Shown: positions 1 to 10,759 of the stretch, in pieces
Layout of the letters: every line of letters begins with the position of its first letter
Numbering within the stretch: position 1 is the stretch's first letter
From: Rickettsia sp.
Lineage (GTDB): Bacteria; Pseudomonadota; Alphaproteobacteria; Rickettsiales; Rickettsiaceae
Length of the DNA stretch: 64,000 nt
NCBI GenBank assembly: GCA_015657545.1
Contig: JADHZC010000009.1
Coordinates: forward strand, 1 to 64,000
Direction: 5' to 3'
Program-made: the position numbers and the translations under genes
Notes under the pieces: generated by a model
Seen by the model: only the letters and a program-made list of their open reading frames with translations
Database searches by the model: none
Told to the model about the DNA's origin: nothing

Positions 1-153
1 AGTACCTTTTTCATATTTTTGTAATTGCTGATGAGTAACTTGAATTATATCTGATAATTGTTGTCTTGAAAAACCCTGAGATAATCTCAAGGAGTATATT
101 TTTTTTCCTATAATTTTGTCAATTTCTTGAATAAATGCGTTTTTTCTAACCAT
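1..153 (-). CDS. XRE-family helix-turn-helix transcriptional regulator (partial, runs off the window start)
   Basis: Reverse strand from ATG at 153 reads MVRKNAFIQEIDKIIGKKIYSLRLSQGFSRQQLSDIIQVTHQQLQKYEKGT, a typical XRE HTH (LSQGFSRQQLSDIIQVTHQQLQKYEKG). Not in the ORF track. Confidence 0.85.
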   Translation of the reverse strand, partial: MVRKNAFIQEIDKIIGKKIYSLRLSQGFSRQQLSDIIQVTHQQLQKYEKGT

Positions 154-364
154 AATATATTGTATAATTTTAATTTAAAATAATATTAACATTAATTTAT
201 CATATTTTCTTTTTAAAATACAATCATTATTTAAAAAAAATTAATAAATATTGCAATTAAAACAACCAATTAATTTTTAATAAAAATTAAAAATCATTTA
301 TTGCAAAAAGATAAGAAATTCTATAAATAAAAAATACGATAAAATTAAAATTTCAGTAAATATT

Positions 365-2182
365 TTGAAAGGCAAAGAGATATTAAAAGTAACAATCTAT
401 AATGCGCCTTCTAGCCCAGGGGTGTATAAAATACACAACCATAATAATGAAATTATATATATAGGTAAAGCGAAAAATTTAAAAAATAGATTGCAACAAT
501 ATTTAATTTCAACTTCTATTAAAAATCATTTACTTCAAAATGAATTGTCGTTTATAAATTATGAAATAACAGATTCAGAATCTTCAGCTTTAATACTAGA
601 AAGTGATTTAATTAAAATATTTAAACCCAAATATAATATTTTACTTAAAGATGATAAATCATTTCCTTATATTAAATTAGATATTGAAAATAAATTTCCA
701 CAATTAAAAAAATATAGAGGGAGAGATTTTTCTAAAGGTTTATTTTTTGGTCCATTTGTTTCTGCATCTAAATTAAATTTAGTGTTAGATGAATTACAAA
801 AATTATTTAAACTAAGAACATGCAATGATCAATATTTTAATTCTAGAACTAAGCCGTGTATTCAATATTTTATCAATATGTGTTATGCGCCTTGTGTTAA
901 TAAAATAACTGAAGTGCAATATAATATCTTAATAAGCCAGGTAAAATCATTTTTTTTAGGAAAAAAAAATATATTACAAAAAATTCTAAAAAAACAAATG
1001 GAACTTTTTAGTGCAGACTTAAAATTTGAAGAAGCTTTAAAAGTTAGAGATAAAATAAGAGCCTTGAATGAAATTCAATTTGAGTCTCAAAAGAAAAAGC
1101 TCAAATTACAAAATACTGATGTTATAATTTTGTTACTTAAAGATGGAATAGTTTCTATTCAAATTTCTATATATCGTAATAGTAAGATTTTTGGTAGCAA
1201 ATCTTATGTATATGATACAAAAGAGGACTCTTTACAATCTATTTTTGAAACTTTTATAGTACAATTTTATAAACAATATTTATTACCAGAAGAAATAATC
1301 ACCAATGTAAAAGAATTAAATATCAATTTAATTGTAGAAACTCTATATCAATTAAAAAATAAAAAAATAAGAGTTTTAGATCCCAAATCCAAAAATATTT
1401 TGATGTTAATAGATAATCTATTACTATCAGCTAAATTTTCTATAGAAAATTATATAAAAAAAAATACGCAACATTATCAAAATTTTTTACGCATAAAAGA
1501 GCTTTTTGGATTAAAAAATATTCCGAAATTAATAGAAATATATGATAATAGCCATATATTTGGAGAATTTCCTGTAGCTGTTTTTATTGCTGTTAATCAA
1601 AATGGTTTTGATCAAAATAAATATAGAGTATTTAATATAAAAAAAGATGAAAATTTTGTAGCGGGAGATGACTTATACATGTTAGAACAAATTTTAAGAC
1701 GTAGATTTGATAAAAGAAAATTATTAAATCAAAAGCTTCCTGATTTTATGATTATAGATGGAGGGATTACTCATAGAAATTTGGTACAAAAACTTTTAGA
1801 GGAATTTAATCTCAAAATTAAATTTGTTTGTATGGCAAAAGGACAAGATAGAAATGCAGGAAAAGAAAGATTTTTTACTTGTGATATGCCAGTTTTTTCT
1901 TTAAATAAAAATTTAGAAATTATGAAATATTTGCAAATTTTAAGAGATCAAGCACATAATTTTGCTATTAATTCTCATAGAATGAGAAGAAATAAAAAAA
2001 TGACTTTTTCATCTCTAGATCAAATAAAAAATATAGGAAAAATACGAAAAAATGCTTTACTGAGATATTTTAGGTCTTTTAATTCATTAAAAGCTGCATC
2101 AGAAGAAGAAATATCCAAAGTAGAGGGTATTAGTAAATCATTAGCTAAAAAATTATATGATATATTGCATGATAAAAAATAA
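365..2182 (+). CDS. uvrC: Excinuclease ABC subunit C
   Basis: 605 aa; N-terminal GIY-YIG domain (PGVYKI...YIGKAKNLKNRL), UVR region, C-terminal HhH (IKNIGKIRKNALLRYF...VEGISKSLAKKLY). TTG start. Confidence 0.95.
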   Translation: MKGKEILKVTIYNAPSSPGVYKIHNHNNEIIYIGKAKNLKNRLQQYLISTSIKNHLLQNELSFINYEITDSESSALILESDLIKIFKPKYNILLKDDKSFPYIKLDIENKFPQLKKYRGRDFSKGLFFGPFVSASKLNLVLDELQKLFKLRTCNDQYFNSRTKPCIQYFINMCYAPCVNKITEVQYNILISQVKSFFLGKKNILQKILKKQMELFSADLKFEEALKVRDKIRALNEIQFESQKKKLKLQNTDVIILLLKDGIVSIQISIYRNSKIFGSKSYVYDTKEDSLQSIFETFIVQFYKQYLLPEEIITNVKELNINLIVETLYQLKNKKIRVLDPKSKNILMLIDNLLLSAKFSIENYIKKNTQHYQNFLRIKELFGLKNIPKLIEIYDNSHIFGEFPVAVFIAVNQNGFDQNKYRVFNIKKDENFVAGDDLYMLEQILRRRFDKRKLLNQKLPDFMIIDGGITHRNLVQKLLEEFNLKIKFVCMAKGQDRNAGKERFFTCDMPVFSLNKNLEIMKYLQILRDQAHNFAINSHRMRRNKKMTFSSLDQIKNIGKIRKNALLRYFRSFNSLKAASEEEISKVEGISKSLAKKLYDILHDKK

Positions 2183-3500
2183 ATTTTTTGTTCTTCTATT
2201 AAATAAAAAATTTCCTAAACATATTAAAACAGCAATTCTGAATTTTGCTTTTTCATTTGTATTCCTGTTCTTTTTTATATTGATTGATAATAAAGTCTTA
2301 TCATCGAAAAAACTTATCAATATTCAGGGTAATTTTTATGTTCTTCACATTATATTGCTAAATTTTGCTGTTTTAACCTTTATTTCTTTTATGTGGAATG
2401 AATATATAAAAAATAAATTTATTGCAAAATATACCAATAATTTAGTTATTGTTAGCTCTTTGGTTGTTATTATAAGTCCTCTTTTAGAAGATACTGAAAA
2501 TTTTTATACTGGTAAATGTTTAGCTTTAACTGAAAATATTTTTTATATAACAGGATTTTTAGGATTTTTTACATCTATTTTTCTGAAAGCTATATTTGTA
2601 ATTTTTGAAATTTTTAAAAATTACAAAAATTATATGAATAATGCAAAGCTTAAAACTATCTTTTTTTTAAATTTTACATCTGTTTTTACGTTTATTTTAG
2701 TTTATATATCTTTATTAATATCTTTTACATATTTTTATTTTATAAAAGATATTAGTATAAAAATTACAAATTTATCTATTTTATATAAGAATTTTCTATA
2801 TATACCAGAGCAAATATTAGTGTTTTTCTATAACCATGTATTGCTGGGTTCAATGATTTTATTTTTTTCTAAGTTTAAAAATTATGAGATTAAATATTTA
2901 GATTTTTTTAATATTTTAATTTTAGTAAATCCTATTTTTAATATATTTAATTTTTATTCATATTTTTATTGTAGTTTTTTTGATTTAGAATCTCAGATTC
3001 AGTATTTTAAGATAATCAGGTCTTTATTTTTGATTATCCCATTTTGCTTTTACTTGTTGTTGATTATGGAATTTATTTTTAATAGAAGAAATTTTTTATT
3101 TGGAATTCTTGTTTTGTTCATTATTGCAAATTTAATTCTACGAGAATTGAATATTCTTGTATATAATGCTATCCTAGACCCTTTTAAATTAGAAATTTTT
3201 CTTACTTTATTTTTTGTAGGATATCTAACTGTTTTTAAGTTTGAAGTGAACAAGATATCAAAATTTTTTTTGCAGATTTATAGTTTTATATTTTCTGTTA
3301 TATTAAATGTGATTACTTCTACTATTATGATTATTTATGAATATTCATTACTAAAAATGCGAGTTTTATCTTATATTCTTACATCATGTTTTAATATAAG
3401 TATAATAATATTGTTATTAAGTAATGTTTACTTCATTATGAATTTGTTCCTTAGTAAAAATTTTATCTCTAATACAGATTCAGAAAAATTAACAGTTTGA
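2169..3500 (+). CDS. Multi-pass membrane protein of unknown function
   Basis: Track ORF starts at 2157; the second ATG at 2169 overlaps uvrC less. Many hydrophobic segments; no family recognised. Confidence 0.6.
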   Translation: MIKNKFFVLLLNKKFPKHIKTAILNFAFSFVFLFFFILIDNKVLSSKKLINIQGNFYVLHIILLNFAVLTFISFMWNEYIKNKFIAKYTNNLVIVSSLVVIISPLLEDTENFYTGKCLALTENIFYITGFLGFFTSIFLKAIFVIFEIFKNYKNYMNNAKLKTIFFLNFTSVFTFILVYISLLISFTYFYFIKDISIKITNLSILYKNFLYIPEQILVFFYNHVLLGSMILFFSKFKNYEIKYLDFFNILILVNPIFNIFNFYSYFYCSFFDLESQIQYFKIIRSLFLIIPFCFYLLLIMEFIFNRRNFLFGILVLFIIANLILRELNILVYNAILDPFKLEIFLTLFFVGYLTVFKFEVNKISKFFLQIYSFIFSVILNVITSTIMIIYEYSLLKMRVLSYILTSCFNISIIILLLSNVYFIMNLFLSKNFISNTDSEKLTV

Positions 3501-3534
3501 AATTTTTAGTTTTATTTTTTAATTTTTTTGAATT

Positions 3535-4836
3535 ATGTTGTTATCCGAATATTTTATTCCAGTTCTTAAAGAAAATCCTAAGGAAGCTGAAATTAAATCT
3601 CATAACTTGATGATCAAAAGTGGTATGATTTCTCAGCATGTTTCTGGTATATATCATTGGTTACCTTTAGGAGTTAGAGTTATAGATAAAATCACAAATA
3701 TCATTAGAAAACATTTAGCTAAAAATAATATTTTGGAGATTACTACTCCTTATTTACAAAATGCTGCACTTTGGCGCTCTTCCAATCGCTATGATAGCTA
3801 TGGTAAGGAAATGATGAAATTACAAGATAGACATGGTCAAGAATTGATTTTAGGTCCTACCAATGAAGAAGTTATTACTGATATTGCTAAGAAATTTTTC
3901 TTATCTTATAAAAATTTGCCTAAAATACTTTATCAAATTCAATGGAAATTTAGAGATGAAATTAGGCCTAGGTTTGGAGTACTCAGAGGAAGAGAATTTT
4001 TAATGAAAGATGCTTATTCTTTTGATTATGATTTTGAATCAAGTATGATTACATATTCAAAAATTTTTCAGATTTATAATGAAATTTTTGATGAAATGGG
4101 ATTAAATATTATAGCAGCTGAAGCTGACTCTTCCGAAATAGGTGGTAAAGTTAGTCATGAATTTCATATTCTTTCAGATATAGGAGAAAGCGAAATTTAT
4201 TTTGATAAAAATATTCTTGATTTAAAAATAGATCAAAAAAAATATCTAGATTTTTATAGCTCTTTTTATTCTAAGACTTCAGAATTAGGAAAAACAGAAG
4301 AGAATAAAAAGGAATTTTTTCACAGTAAATCTATAGAAGTGGGGCAAATTTTTAATTTTGATACCAAATATTCTAAAAAAATGGATGCTAAATTCACTAA
4401 TAAAGAAGGTCATAATTCACATTTTTTTATGGGATCTTATGGTATTGGAATTTCTAGACTTGTAGCTGCTGCCATAGAAGAGAATAGTGATGAAAATTCT
4501 ATTACATGGCCCAAAAAATTATCGCCTTTTCAAGTTTCTCTTATCAATTTGGAACAAAATAATAGTCGAGTTGTAGAAATTAGTGATAATCTTTATAAGA
4601 TGCTTCAATCTTATAATATTGAAGTTCTTTATGATGATAGTTTAAAGCAAGCTGGTTATAAATTAAAATTTCATCATTTAATAGGATTCCCTTTACAAAT
4701 CATAGTTTCTAGTAAATTGATTAGTAAAAATTATGTAGAATGTATTTTTAAAAGAGAAAATATAAGTCACAAAATAGAAATTGGAAATTTTGAAAAATTT
4801 ATTAAATCTAATTTAAATGATTTGGTTAAGATATGA
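3535..4836 (+). CDS. proS: Prolyl-tRNA synthetase (short form)
   Basis: 433 aa; class II aaRS motifs (GPTNEEVITDI, RFRDEIRPRFGVLRGREFLMKDAYSF, GSYGIGISRLVAA). Confidence 0.95.
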   Translation: MLLSEYFIPVLKENPKEAEIKSHNLMIKSGMISQHVSGIYHWLPLGVRVIDKITNIIRKHLAKNNILEITTPYLQNAALWRSSNRYDSYGKEMMKLQDRHGQELILGPTNEEVITDIAKKFFLSYKNLPKILYQIQWKFRDEIRPRFGVLRGREFLMKDAYSFDYDFESSMITYSKIFQIYNEIFDEMGLNIIAAEADSSEIGGKVSHEFHILSDIGESEIYFDKNILDLKIDQKKYLDFYSSFYSKTSELGKTEENKKEFFHSKSIEVGQIFNFDTKYSKKMDAKFTNKEGHNSHFFMGSYGIGISRLVAAAIEENSDENSITWPKKLSPFQVSLINLEQNNSRVVEISDNLYKMLQSYNIEVLYDDSLKQAGYKLKFHHLIGFPLQIIVSSKLISKNYVECIFKRENISHKIEIGNFEKFIKSNLNDLVKI

Positions 4837-6089
4837 GATCATATTTTCCATTTTTTATTTCTATTAGATATGTTTTAGCAAAAAAAAATGAAAAATTTTT
4901 ATCAGTGATATCCTTTATTGCTTTGATTGGAAATTCTCTAGGCATAGCAGCTTTAATTATAGTAACTTCTGTTATGAATGGTTTTCACTTAGCATTAATT
5001 CAAAATGTTATAGGTATTAATGGAGAAATTAAACTTACATCTATAAATTATAATTATGAACAGGTACAAAAGATAAAAGACAATTTATCTCAACATCCCT
5101 TTATCTTATCTATAGATCCGGTAATTTATGAAAAAGTTTTATTGTTAGGTAAACGAAATAGCGTAGGAGCTATTATCAAATCTTTTGATTATGAGTCTTT
5201 ATTAAAAAAACATAAAATATTAGATAACATTATTTTAGGAGATTTAAGTAATATTAATTTAGAATCAGTCCTTATTCTTGGTAAAAATCTTGCTGATCAG
5301 TTAGAGGTTACGGTTGGAAAAAATGTACGAGTAGTTTCTTCTAAATATAAAGCATCTTTGATGGGAAGTTTACCAAGAATAAAAATTTTTACAGTAGGAG
5401 CTATCTATGAAACAGGAATTTACGATTTGGACGTATTCAATATTTTAATCTCTCCTCAAAATACCAGAGATTTTTTAGGTTTAACGGATAATTATTATAA
5501 TAATATTGAAATTTTTATTGATGATTTATCAAATACTCAAAATTATGCTAAACAGATTAACTCTTCTTTAAAAAATCTTGATCAGCAGATTCATGTTTCT
5601 ACATGGCAGGATCATAATCAGCAATTAATAAATGCTCTTAAACTTGAAAAAACTAGTATGGTAGTTATATTAACAATTATTATTATTATTGCTGCTTTTA
5701 ATATTTTATCTGGATTGTTTATTTTTGTAAAAGACAAAACCAAAGATATCTCTATTTTGAAAAAAATAGGTGCTTCTAATTTACAAATAATGTCAATATT
5801 TCTAATAAATGGCCTTATTATTGCTATCTTTTCTATGATATTAGGCTTGTTTCTAGGTTTAATTATCACATATAATATTAATTATATTTTAGAGCTTTTA
5901 GAAACAGTTTTTTCTTTGCGTATATTTGATTTTTCTCTCTATTATTTGACTGAAATTCCTTATAATGTCAAGGCATTTGATGTATTAATTATTTTATTTA
6001 CATCCTTGACTTTATCTGTATTAGCTAGCATCTACCCGTCCTTCAAAGCTGCAAAATTAAATCCTATAAAATTATCTAGATATGAATGA
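4833..6089 (+). CDS. lolC: Lipoprotein-releasing ABC transporter permease, LolC/LolE family
   Basis: 418 aa; FtsX-like permease layout (SFIALIGNSLGIAALIIVTSVMNGF; KDISILKKIGASNLQIMSIFLINGL); adjacent to a LolD ATPase. Confidence 0.85.
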   Translation: MRSYFPFFISIRYVLAKKNEKFLSVISFIALIGNSLGIAALIIVTSVMNGFHLALIQNVIGINGEIKLTSINYNYEQVQKIKDNLSQHPFILSIDPVIYEKVLLLGKRNSVGAIIKSFDYESLLKKHKILDNIILGDLSNINLESVLILGKNLADQLEVTVGKNVRVVSSKYKASLMGSLPRIKIFTVGAIYETGIYDLDVFNILISPQNTRDFLGLTDNYYNNIEIFIDDLSNTQNYAKQINSSLKNLDQQIHVSTWQDHNQQLINALKLEKTSMVVILTIIIIIAAFNILSGLFIFVKDKTKDISILKKIGASNLQIMSIFLINGLIIAIFSMILGLFLGLIITYNINYILELLETVFSLRIFDFSLYYLTEIPYNVKAFDVLIILFTSLTLSVLASIYPSFKAAKLNPIKLSRYE

Positions 6090-6657
6090 AAAATTAATAG
6101 AATTAAATAATGTTTATAAAAGCTATTCTGAATATAATAACAAAAAACTTTTAATTCTTAAAAATATTAATTTTACAATTTTAAAAGGAGAAAAAATAGC
6201 AATAGTAGGTGAATCTGGATCTGGTAAATCTAGTTTTTTAAATATTGTTTCTTTTTTAGATAATGATTTTACTGGAAAAATATTTTTTAAAGACAAAGAA
6301 ATAGATATAACACAGACGAATTATTTGACTAAATTACGTCTTGAAAATTTTGGTTTTGTATATCAAGATCATCATTTACTTGTTGAGTTTAATTGTTATG
6401 AAAATGTTGCTATACCTTTACTTATAAAGGGCTATAGTAAAAAATATTCTTTTGACCTAGCATATGATATTTTGAGTAAACTAGGGCTAAAAAACAGAGT
6501 TAATCATCTCCCAGGAGAAATTTCAGGAGGAGAAAAACAAAAATTATCTATAGCGAGAGCCATTATTTCTAATCCTTCTATTATTTTTGCTGATGAACCT
6601 ACTGGTAGTTTAGATTTTTACTCACAAAATAGAGGATTTCTTTTTAACAATGGTTAA
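6082..6657 (+). pseudogene. lolD: LolD-type ABC ATPase, frameshifted: 5' part intact, 3' end out of frame
   Basis: Walker A GESGSGKS, Q-loop YQDHH, signature ISGGEKQKLS, Walker B IIFADEP, then frame lost after GSLDFY. Copy 1 reads gattttta-ctcac where copy 2 (from 6941) reads gatttttataatgctcac, a 5-nt difference. Confidence 0.8.
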
Positions 6658-6820
6658 ACAATATAATGACTTCTCTCTTGTGTTAGTAACACATAATATG
6701 GAATTAGCAAAAAGAATGGATAAGGTTTTTAAAATTGAAAATATGGTCTTAGAACAAGTTTTTTAAACATAAAAATTTTTGAATCTATTTGATGAGTAGT
6801 TTATTAAAATAATAAAAAAT
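6420..6820 (+). repeat. Tandem duplication, copy 1 (3' lolD + 5' ksgA)
   Basis: 6541 and 6941 begin the same near-identical ~280 bp block (aaattatctatagcgagagcc... to ...caagttttttaaacataaaaattttt) at a 400 bp offset. Homology continues in diverged form on both sides, so boundaries are approximate. Confidence 0.9.
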
Positions 6821-7220
6821 GTAAATGACCTAGGAAAAAATATTTTTTTGATCTAAAATGCAATAGTTTGAATAGATAAGGACTAAAAGATCGAGTTTTT
6901 TAATCAATTTTCCAAGAGAGATTTCAGAGAAGAAAAACAAAAATTATCTATAGCGAGAGCCATTATTTCTAATCCTTCTATTATTTTTGCTGATGAACCT
7001 ACTGGTAGTTTAGATTTTTATAATGCTCACAAAATAGAGGATTTCTTTTTAACAATGGTTAAACAATATAATACTTCTCTTGTGTTAGTAACACATAATA
7101 TGGAATTAGCAAAAAGAATGGATAAGGTTTTTAAAATTGAAAATATGGTCTTAGAACAAGTTTTTTAAACATAAAAATTTTTAAATCTATTTGATGAGTA
7201 GTTTATTTAAAATAATAAAA
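6821..7220 (+). repeat. Tandem duplication, copy 2 (decayed mid-lolD, intact lolD 3' end, intact ksgA start)
   Basis: Offset of 400 bp from copy 1. Encodes the missing LolD C-terminus ...GSLDFYNAHKIEDFFLTMVKQYNTSLVLVTHNMELAKRMDKVFKIENMVLEQVF*. Boundaries approximate. Confidence 0.9.
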
Positions 7221-8003
7221 AATTATAATATTTTACCTAAATATTTTTTAGGACAAAATTTTTTATTAGATCAAAATATTATCAAAAAAATTATAGATTC
7301 TGCAAATATTAAACAAAATTCACATGTCTTAGAAATAGGACCTGGAATAGGGAGCTTAACAAAATATATAGTAAAAGAATTTCCTAGAAAAGTTACCCTT
7401 ATTGAGTATGATAAGCAGTTTTCTAAAATTTTAGATGATTATAATGACGTAGATATCATATATGATGATGTATTAAAAATAGATATGTCCAATATTTTTT
7501 CTAATCAGGAAGATAATATTATTATTGCTAATCTTCCTTACTATATTTCGAGTAAAATCTTGATGAAGATTTTTGCTATTAAAAATTTGTCAAGATTTGT
7601 AATAATGATACAAAAAGAAGTAGGAGATAAAATTTTGTCTAAACATAATCAAAAATCTTATGGAAAATTATCTGTTATTTCTCAAATTTTATATAAGATT
7701 CGTAAAATTTGTGATGTAAATTCTGCAAGTTTTTATCCTAGACCTAAGGTTACTTCTTCAGTATTAATATTTGATTATTTACAAAATAATATTTGCCAAT
7801 ACACTATTAAAAATTTACTAAGCATTTTAAAACATTCCTTTGCCTTTAGAAGAAAATTACTTATTAACAATTTAGAATCTCTTAATTTTCCTTATATTTT
7901 GGAGATTTTTGATGAAATGAAAATAGATCAAAGAAATACAAGAGCAGAAAATTTGTCTCCTTCCCAGTATCTAGATTTAGCAAATAAAATTTCGCTATAC
8001 TAA
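7191..8003 (+). CDS. rsmA: 16S rRNA (adenine1518/1519-N6)-dimethyltransferase
   Basis: 270 aa KsgA/RsmA; QNFLLDQNIIKKI, VLEIGPGIGSLT, IIANLPYYISS motifs. Confidence 0.93.
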   Translation: MMSSLFKIIKNYNILPKYFLGQNFLLDQNIIKKIIDSANIKQNSHVLEIGPGIGSLTKYIVKEFPRKVTLIEYDKQFSKILDDYNDVDIIYDDVLKIDMSNIFSNQEDNIIIANLPYYISSKILMKIFAIKNLSRFVIMIQKEVGDKILSKHNQKSYGKLSVISQILYKIRKICDVNSASFYPRPKVTSSVLIFDYLQNNICQYTIKNLLSILKHSFAFRRKLLINNLESLNFPYILEIFDEMKIDQRNTRAENLSPSQYLDLANKISLY

Positions 8004-8102
8004 AGAAATATGTAAAACAGAATAAAAATAGATAAAATAATCAATCAAAATTGATTTTTAGATATTGAGGTTATATATCTGAGAATAAGAGAAAATTTTT
8101 TA

Positions 8103-8135
8103 GGAAAAGAACTGTTTTCTAGACAATTCTTTTCC
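8103..8135. terminator. Candidate bidirectional terminator hairpin between convergent genes
   Basis: Perfect 9-bp inverted repeat ggaaaagaa/ttcttttcc with a 15-nt loop, between rsmA (+) and the BI-1 gene (-). Confidence 0.45.
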
Positions 8136-8157
8136 ATATGATTTTTATGAAATCAAA

Positions 8158-8901
8158 CTAATTATTATTTTTACTTGTACCAAAAAATCTCAATAAATGT
8201 AAAAACAAGTTAATGAAATCTAAATAAAGAGTAAAGGCTCCAACTATAGCCATTTTTTCTCCCATTTCAGCAGAAGTGTTAGCGTAAGCTCTATAAATTT
8301 GTTTTAATTTTTGTGTATCCCAGGCTATCAAACCTATAAAAATAAATACTCCTATAAAACTTACAGCAAAATCTAAAGCACTGCTTTTGAAGAACATATT
8401 TACAAGAGATGCTATTATTATACCGATTAAGCCCATCATTAAAAATGAACCTAAATTCGTTAAATCTTTTTTAGTTTGATGACCATAAATACTGGTAGCT
8501 GCAAATACTGATGCAGTAATAAAAAATGTTCTTAATATAGAATGCAAACTATATACAAAACCTATGTAAGAAAGAGAAAGGCCCATTAAGGATGCATATA
8601 CCCAAAATAAAGTTTGAGCAGTTTTTAGTTGGATTTTTCCTATATTAAACATGAAATATATAGAAATTCCTAAAGGAGCTAAAAACACAATCATTCCTAC
8701 AGGAGAAGTGGTGATTTGTCCAGCAGAATTTATTTGATAAAGCAGATTTGTTAATGGAGAAAATGTTAATGCCAATACACCCATTATTCCACTTACGCAT
8801 AAAGCGGCTGCCATATAGTTATATATTCTTAACATATAACTTCTTAGTCCTTCCTCGTATTGACTTTGACTTTTAGATACATCTTTTGTGTAGTCGATCA
8901 T
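8158..8901 (-). CDS. Bax inhibitor-1 family (YccA-like) membrane protein
   Basis: 247 aa, seven-TM pattern; YMLRIYNYMAAAL, GLIAWDTQKLKQIYRAY, LYLDFINLFLHLLRFFG. Confidence 0.92.
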   Translation of the reverse strand: MIDYTKDVSKSQSQYEEGLRSYMLRIYNYMAAALCVSGIMGVLALTFSPLTNLLYQINSAGQITTSPVGMIVFLAPLGISIYFMFNIGKIQLKTAQTLFWVYASLMGLSLSYIGFVYSLHSILRTFFITASVFAATSIYGHQTKKDLTNLGSFLMMGLIGIIIASLVNMFFKSSALDFAVSFIGVFIFIGLIAWDTQKLKQIYRAYANTSAEMGEKMAIVGAFTLYLDFINLFLHLLRFFGTSKNNN

Positions 8902-9165
8902 CTAATACCTCTATAAAAAATAATAAAATAACAAAAATTTAATTTTTTCAAATCCTAAATAGTTTAACTGATAACATGATAACACATTAAATATTTTTAA
9001 TACATATTCAGATAAAAACTAATTTAAACTAATTCATATTAAAGTTCAAATAAAATATTTAATAAAAAATATTTTTACTTAATTCTGATTCTTATTTGTA
9101 TATTGAATTCTATACAATATAATTAAATAAAGAATTATTTCAAAATTAATTTAAAATTTCAATTT

Positions 9166-10239
9166 ATGGTTGTAGTAGCAATGTCAGGAGGGGTAGATAG
9201 TTCAGTAGTAGCTGCTATTTTGCACCATCAAGGTTATGATGTTTTAGGAGTTACTTTAAAATTGCATGATTTTTATGATGATAATTCAAATTCTTGTTGC
9301 GGAGGAAGTGGAGATATCTATGATGCAAAAAAAGTATCTTCTCAAATTGGTATAAAGCATTATGTATTAGATTTAGAACATAAATTTAAGAAAAAAGTTA
9401 TCGATAATTTTGTTGAATCTTATGGTATAGGACATACTCCATTGCCATGTGTTAGATGTAATCAATTTTTAAAATTTGAAGATCTGTTTTTCTTTGCTAA
9501 AAAATTAGGAGCAAAATTTCTTGCAACAGGACATTATGTCAAAAAAATCACTACTAATTCAGGGATACAACTTCACCAAGCACAAGATGTTTCTAAAGAT
9601 CAGAGTTATTTTCTTTTTGCAACTACTAATGATCAATTAAATTTTTTAGAGTTTCCTCTAGGAAATTATAATAAATCTTTTACTAGATCTTTAGCTGAAA
9701 AATATAAATTGCATGTTGATACAAAAAAAGATAGTCAAGATATTTGTTTTGTACCCAATAATAATTACAGAACTGTTATATCAAAATATTCTCAAAAGGG
9801 TTTTCAACCTGGAAATATAGTTCATGTGGATGGTTTTTATCTAGGAAAACATCATGGAATAGCTAATTATACCATAGGACAGAGAAGGTCTTTGTCTATT
9901 TCTTGGCATGAAGCTTTATATGTTACTAAGATAGATCATAAAGAAAATATTGTTTATGTAGGTCCTAAAGCGTCTCTTATTAAAAAAGCTTTTATTATTA
10001 ATGATATTAATATTTTAGATTCTAATAAGATTTTTTTCTCAAAAAATTGGTTTTATCTGCAAGTAAAAATTAGATCAACTATAAAAGAAGTTAAGGCCAG
10101 ATTAAAATTTCTTAATAGTAAAGAAATTTTAATTGAATTATTGGAAAATGTATTTTCAATAGCTCCAGGACAAGCATGCGTTATTTATGATAAAACTCAA
10201 ATTCTAGGAGGGGGTTGGATTACTGATAGAATTTATTAA
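9166..10239 (+). CDS. mnmA: tRNA-specific 2-thiouridylase
   Basis: 357 aa; MSGGVDSSVVA, CVRCNQFLKF, ATGHYVK, DSQDICFV, GQRRSL motifs. Confidence 0.95.
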   Translation: MVVVAMSGGVDSSVVAAILHHQGYDVLGVTLKLHDFYDDNSNSCCGGSGDIYDAKKVSSQIGIKHYVLDLEHKFKKKVIDNFVESYGIGHTPLPCVRCNQFLKFEDLFFFAKKLGAKFLATGHYVKKITTNSGIQLHQAQDVSKDQSYFLFATTNDQLNFLEFPLGNYNKSFTRSLAEKYKLHVDTKKDSQDICFVPNNNYRTVISKYSQKGFQPGNIVHVDGFYLGKHHGIANYTIGQRRSLSISWHEALYVTKIDHKENIVYVGPKASLIKKAFIINDINILDSNKIFFSKNWFYLQVKIRSTIKEVKARLKFLNSKEILIELLENVFSIAPGQACVIYDKTQILGGGWITDRIY

Positions 10240-10759
10240 ATTAAAAAGAATTTTTTACAGATAAATAATAATCTATTTTTTATTTTTCAGAAATTGATTT
10301 TTTAGTTAAAATTTAGATTTTACTACAGCTATAAATATCATTATATTATTAATATTTATATTTTTAAAGATTTATCTGGAGAATAATTGTTATTTATACT
10401 AATGTTCAGAGGGAACTGATAGGTTTGGAATGATCTATTGTTTTGCAAAGAGCGTAATTTAGAGGTAAACAAAACGGCCAAGTAGAAAATTAATATAGTT
10501 AAGATGCTATCGCTAGAAAAAGTAATAAAATTTTAAAAAATTAATATTATCATTAATTCTGATAAATATTGTATATGCTTTATCAGAGAGAGAGAAAAGA
10601 ATCTTTAATAAAAGAGCTAAAAGAGATAATGTAAAAAATTTTTTACATTATAGTAAAAACAATGGCAAAGAAGCGGAGAATATTTTACGCATTAAAATAT
10701 GATGCTATTAAGATAGTAAAATTCGATTAAAAAGGAATAGATATTAACCAATTACTGCT

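Noticed and set aside
3050-3253. Antisense ORF of 67 aa on the minus strand
   Set aside because: Lies inside the plus-strand membrane protein gene; no motif.
5618-5869. Antisense 83-aa ORF
   Set aside because: Opposite strand of the LolC/E gene; Ile-rich translation typical of AT-rich antisense.
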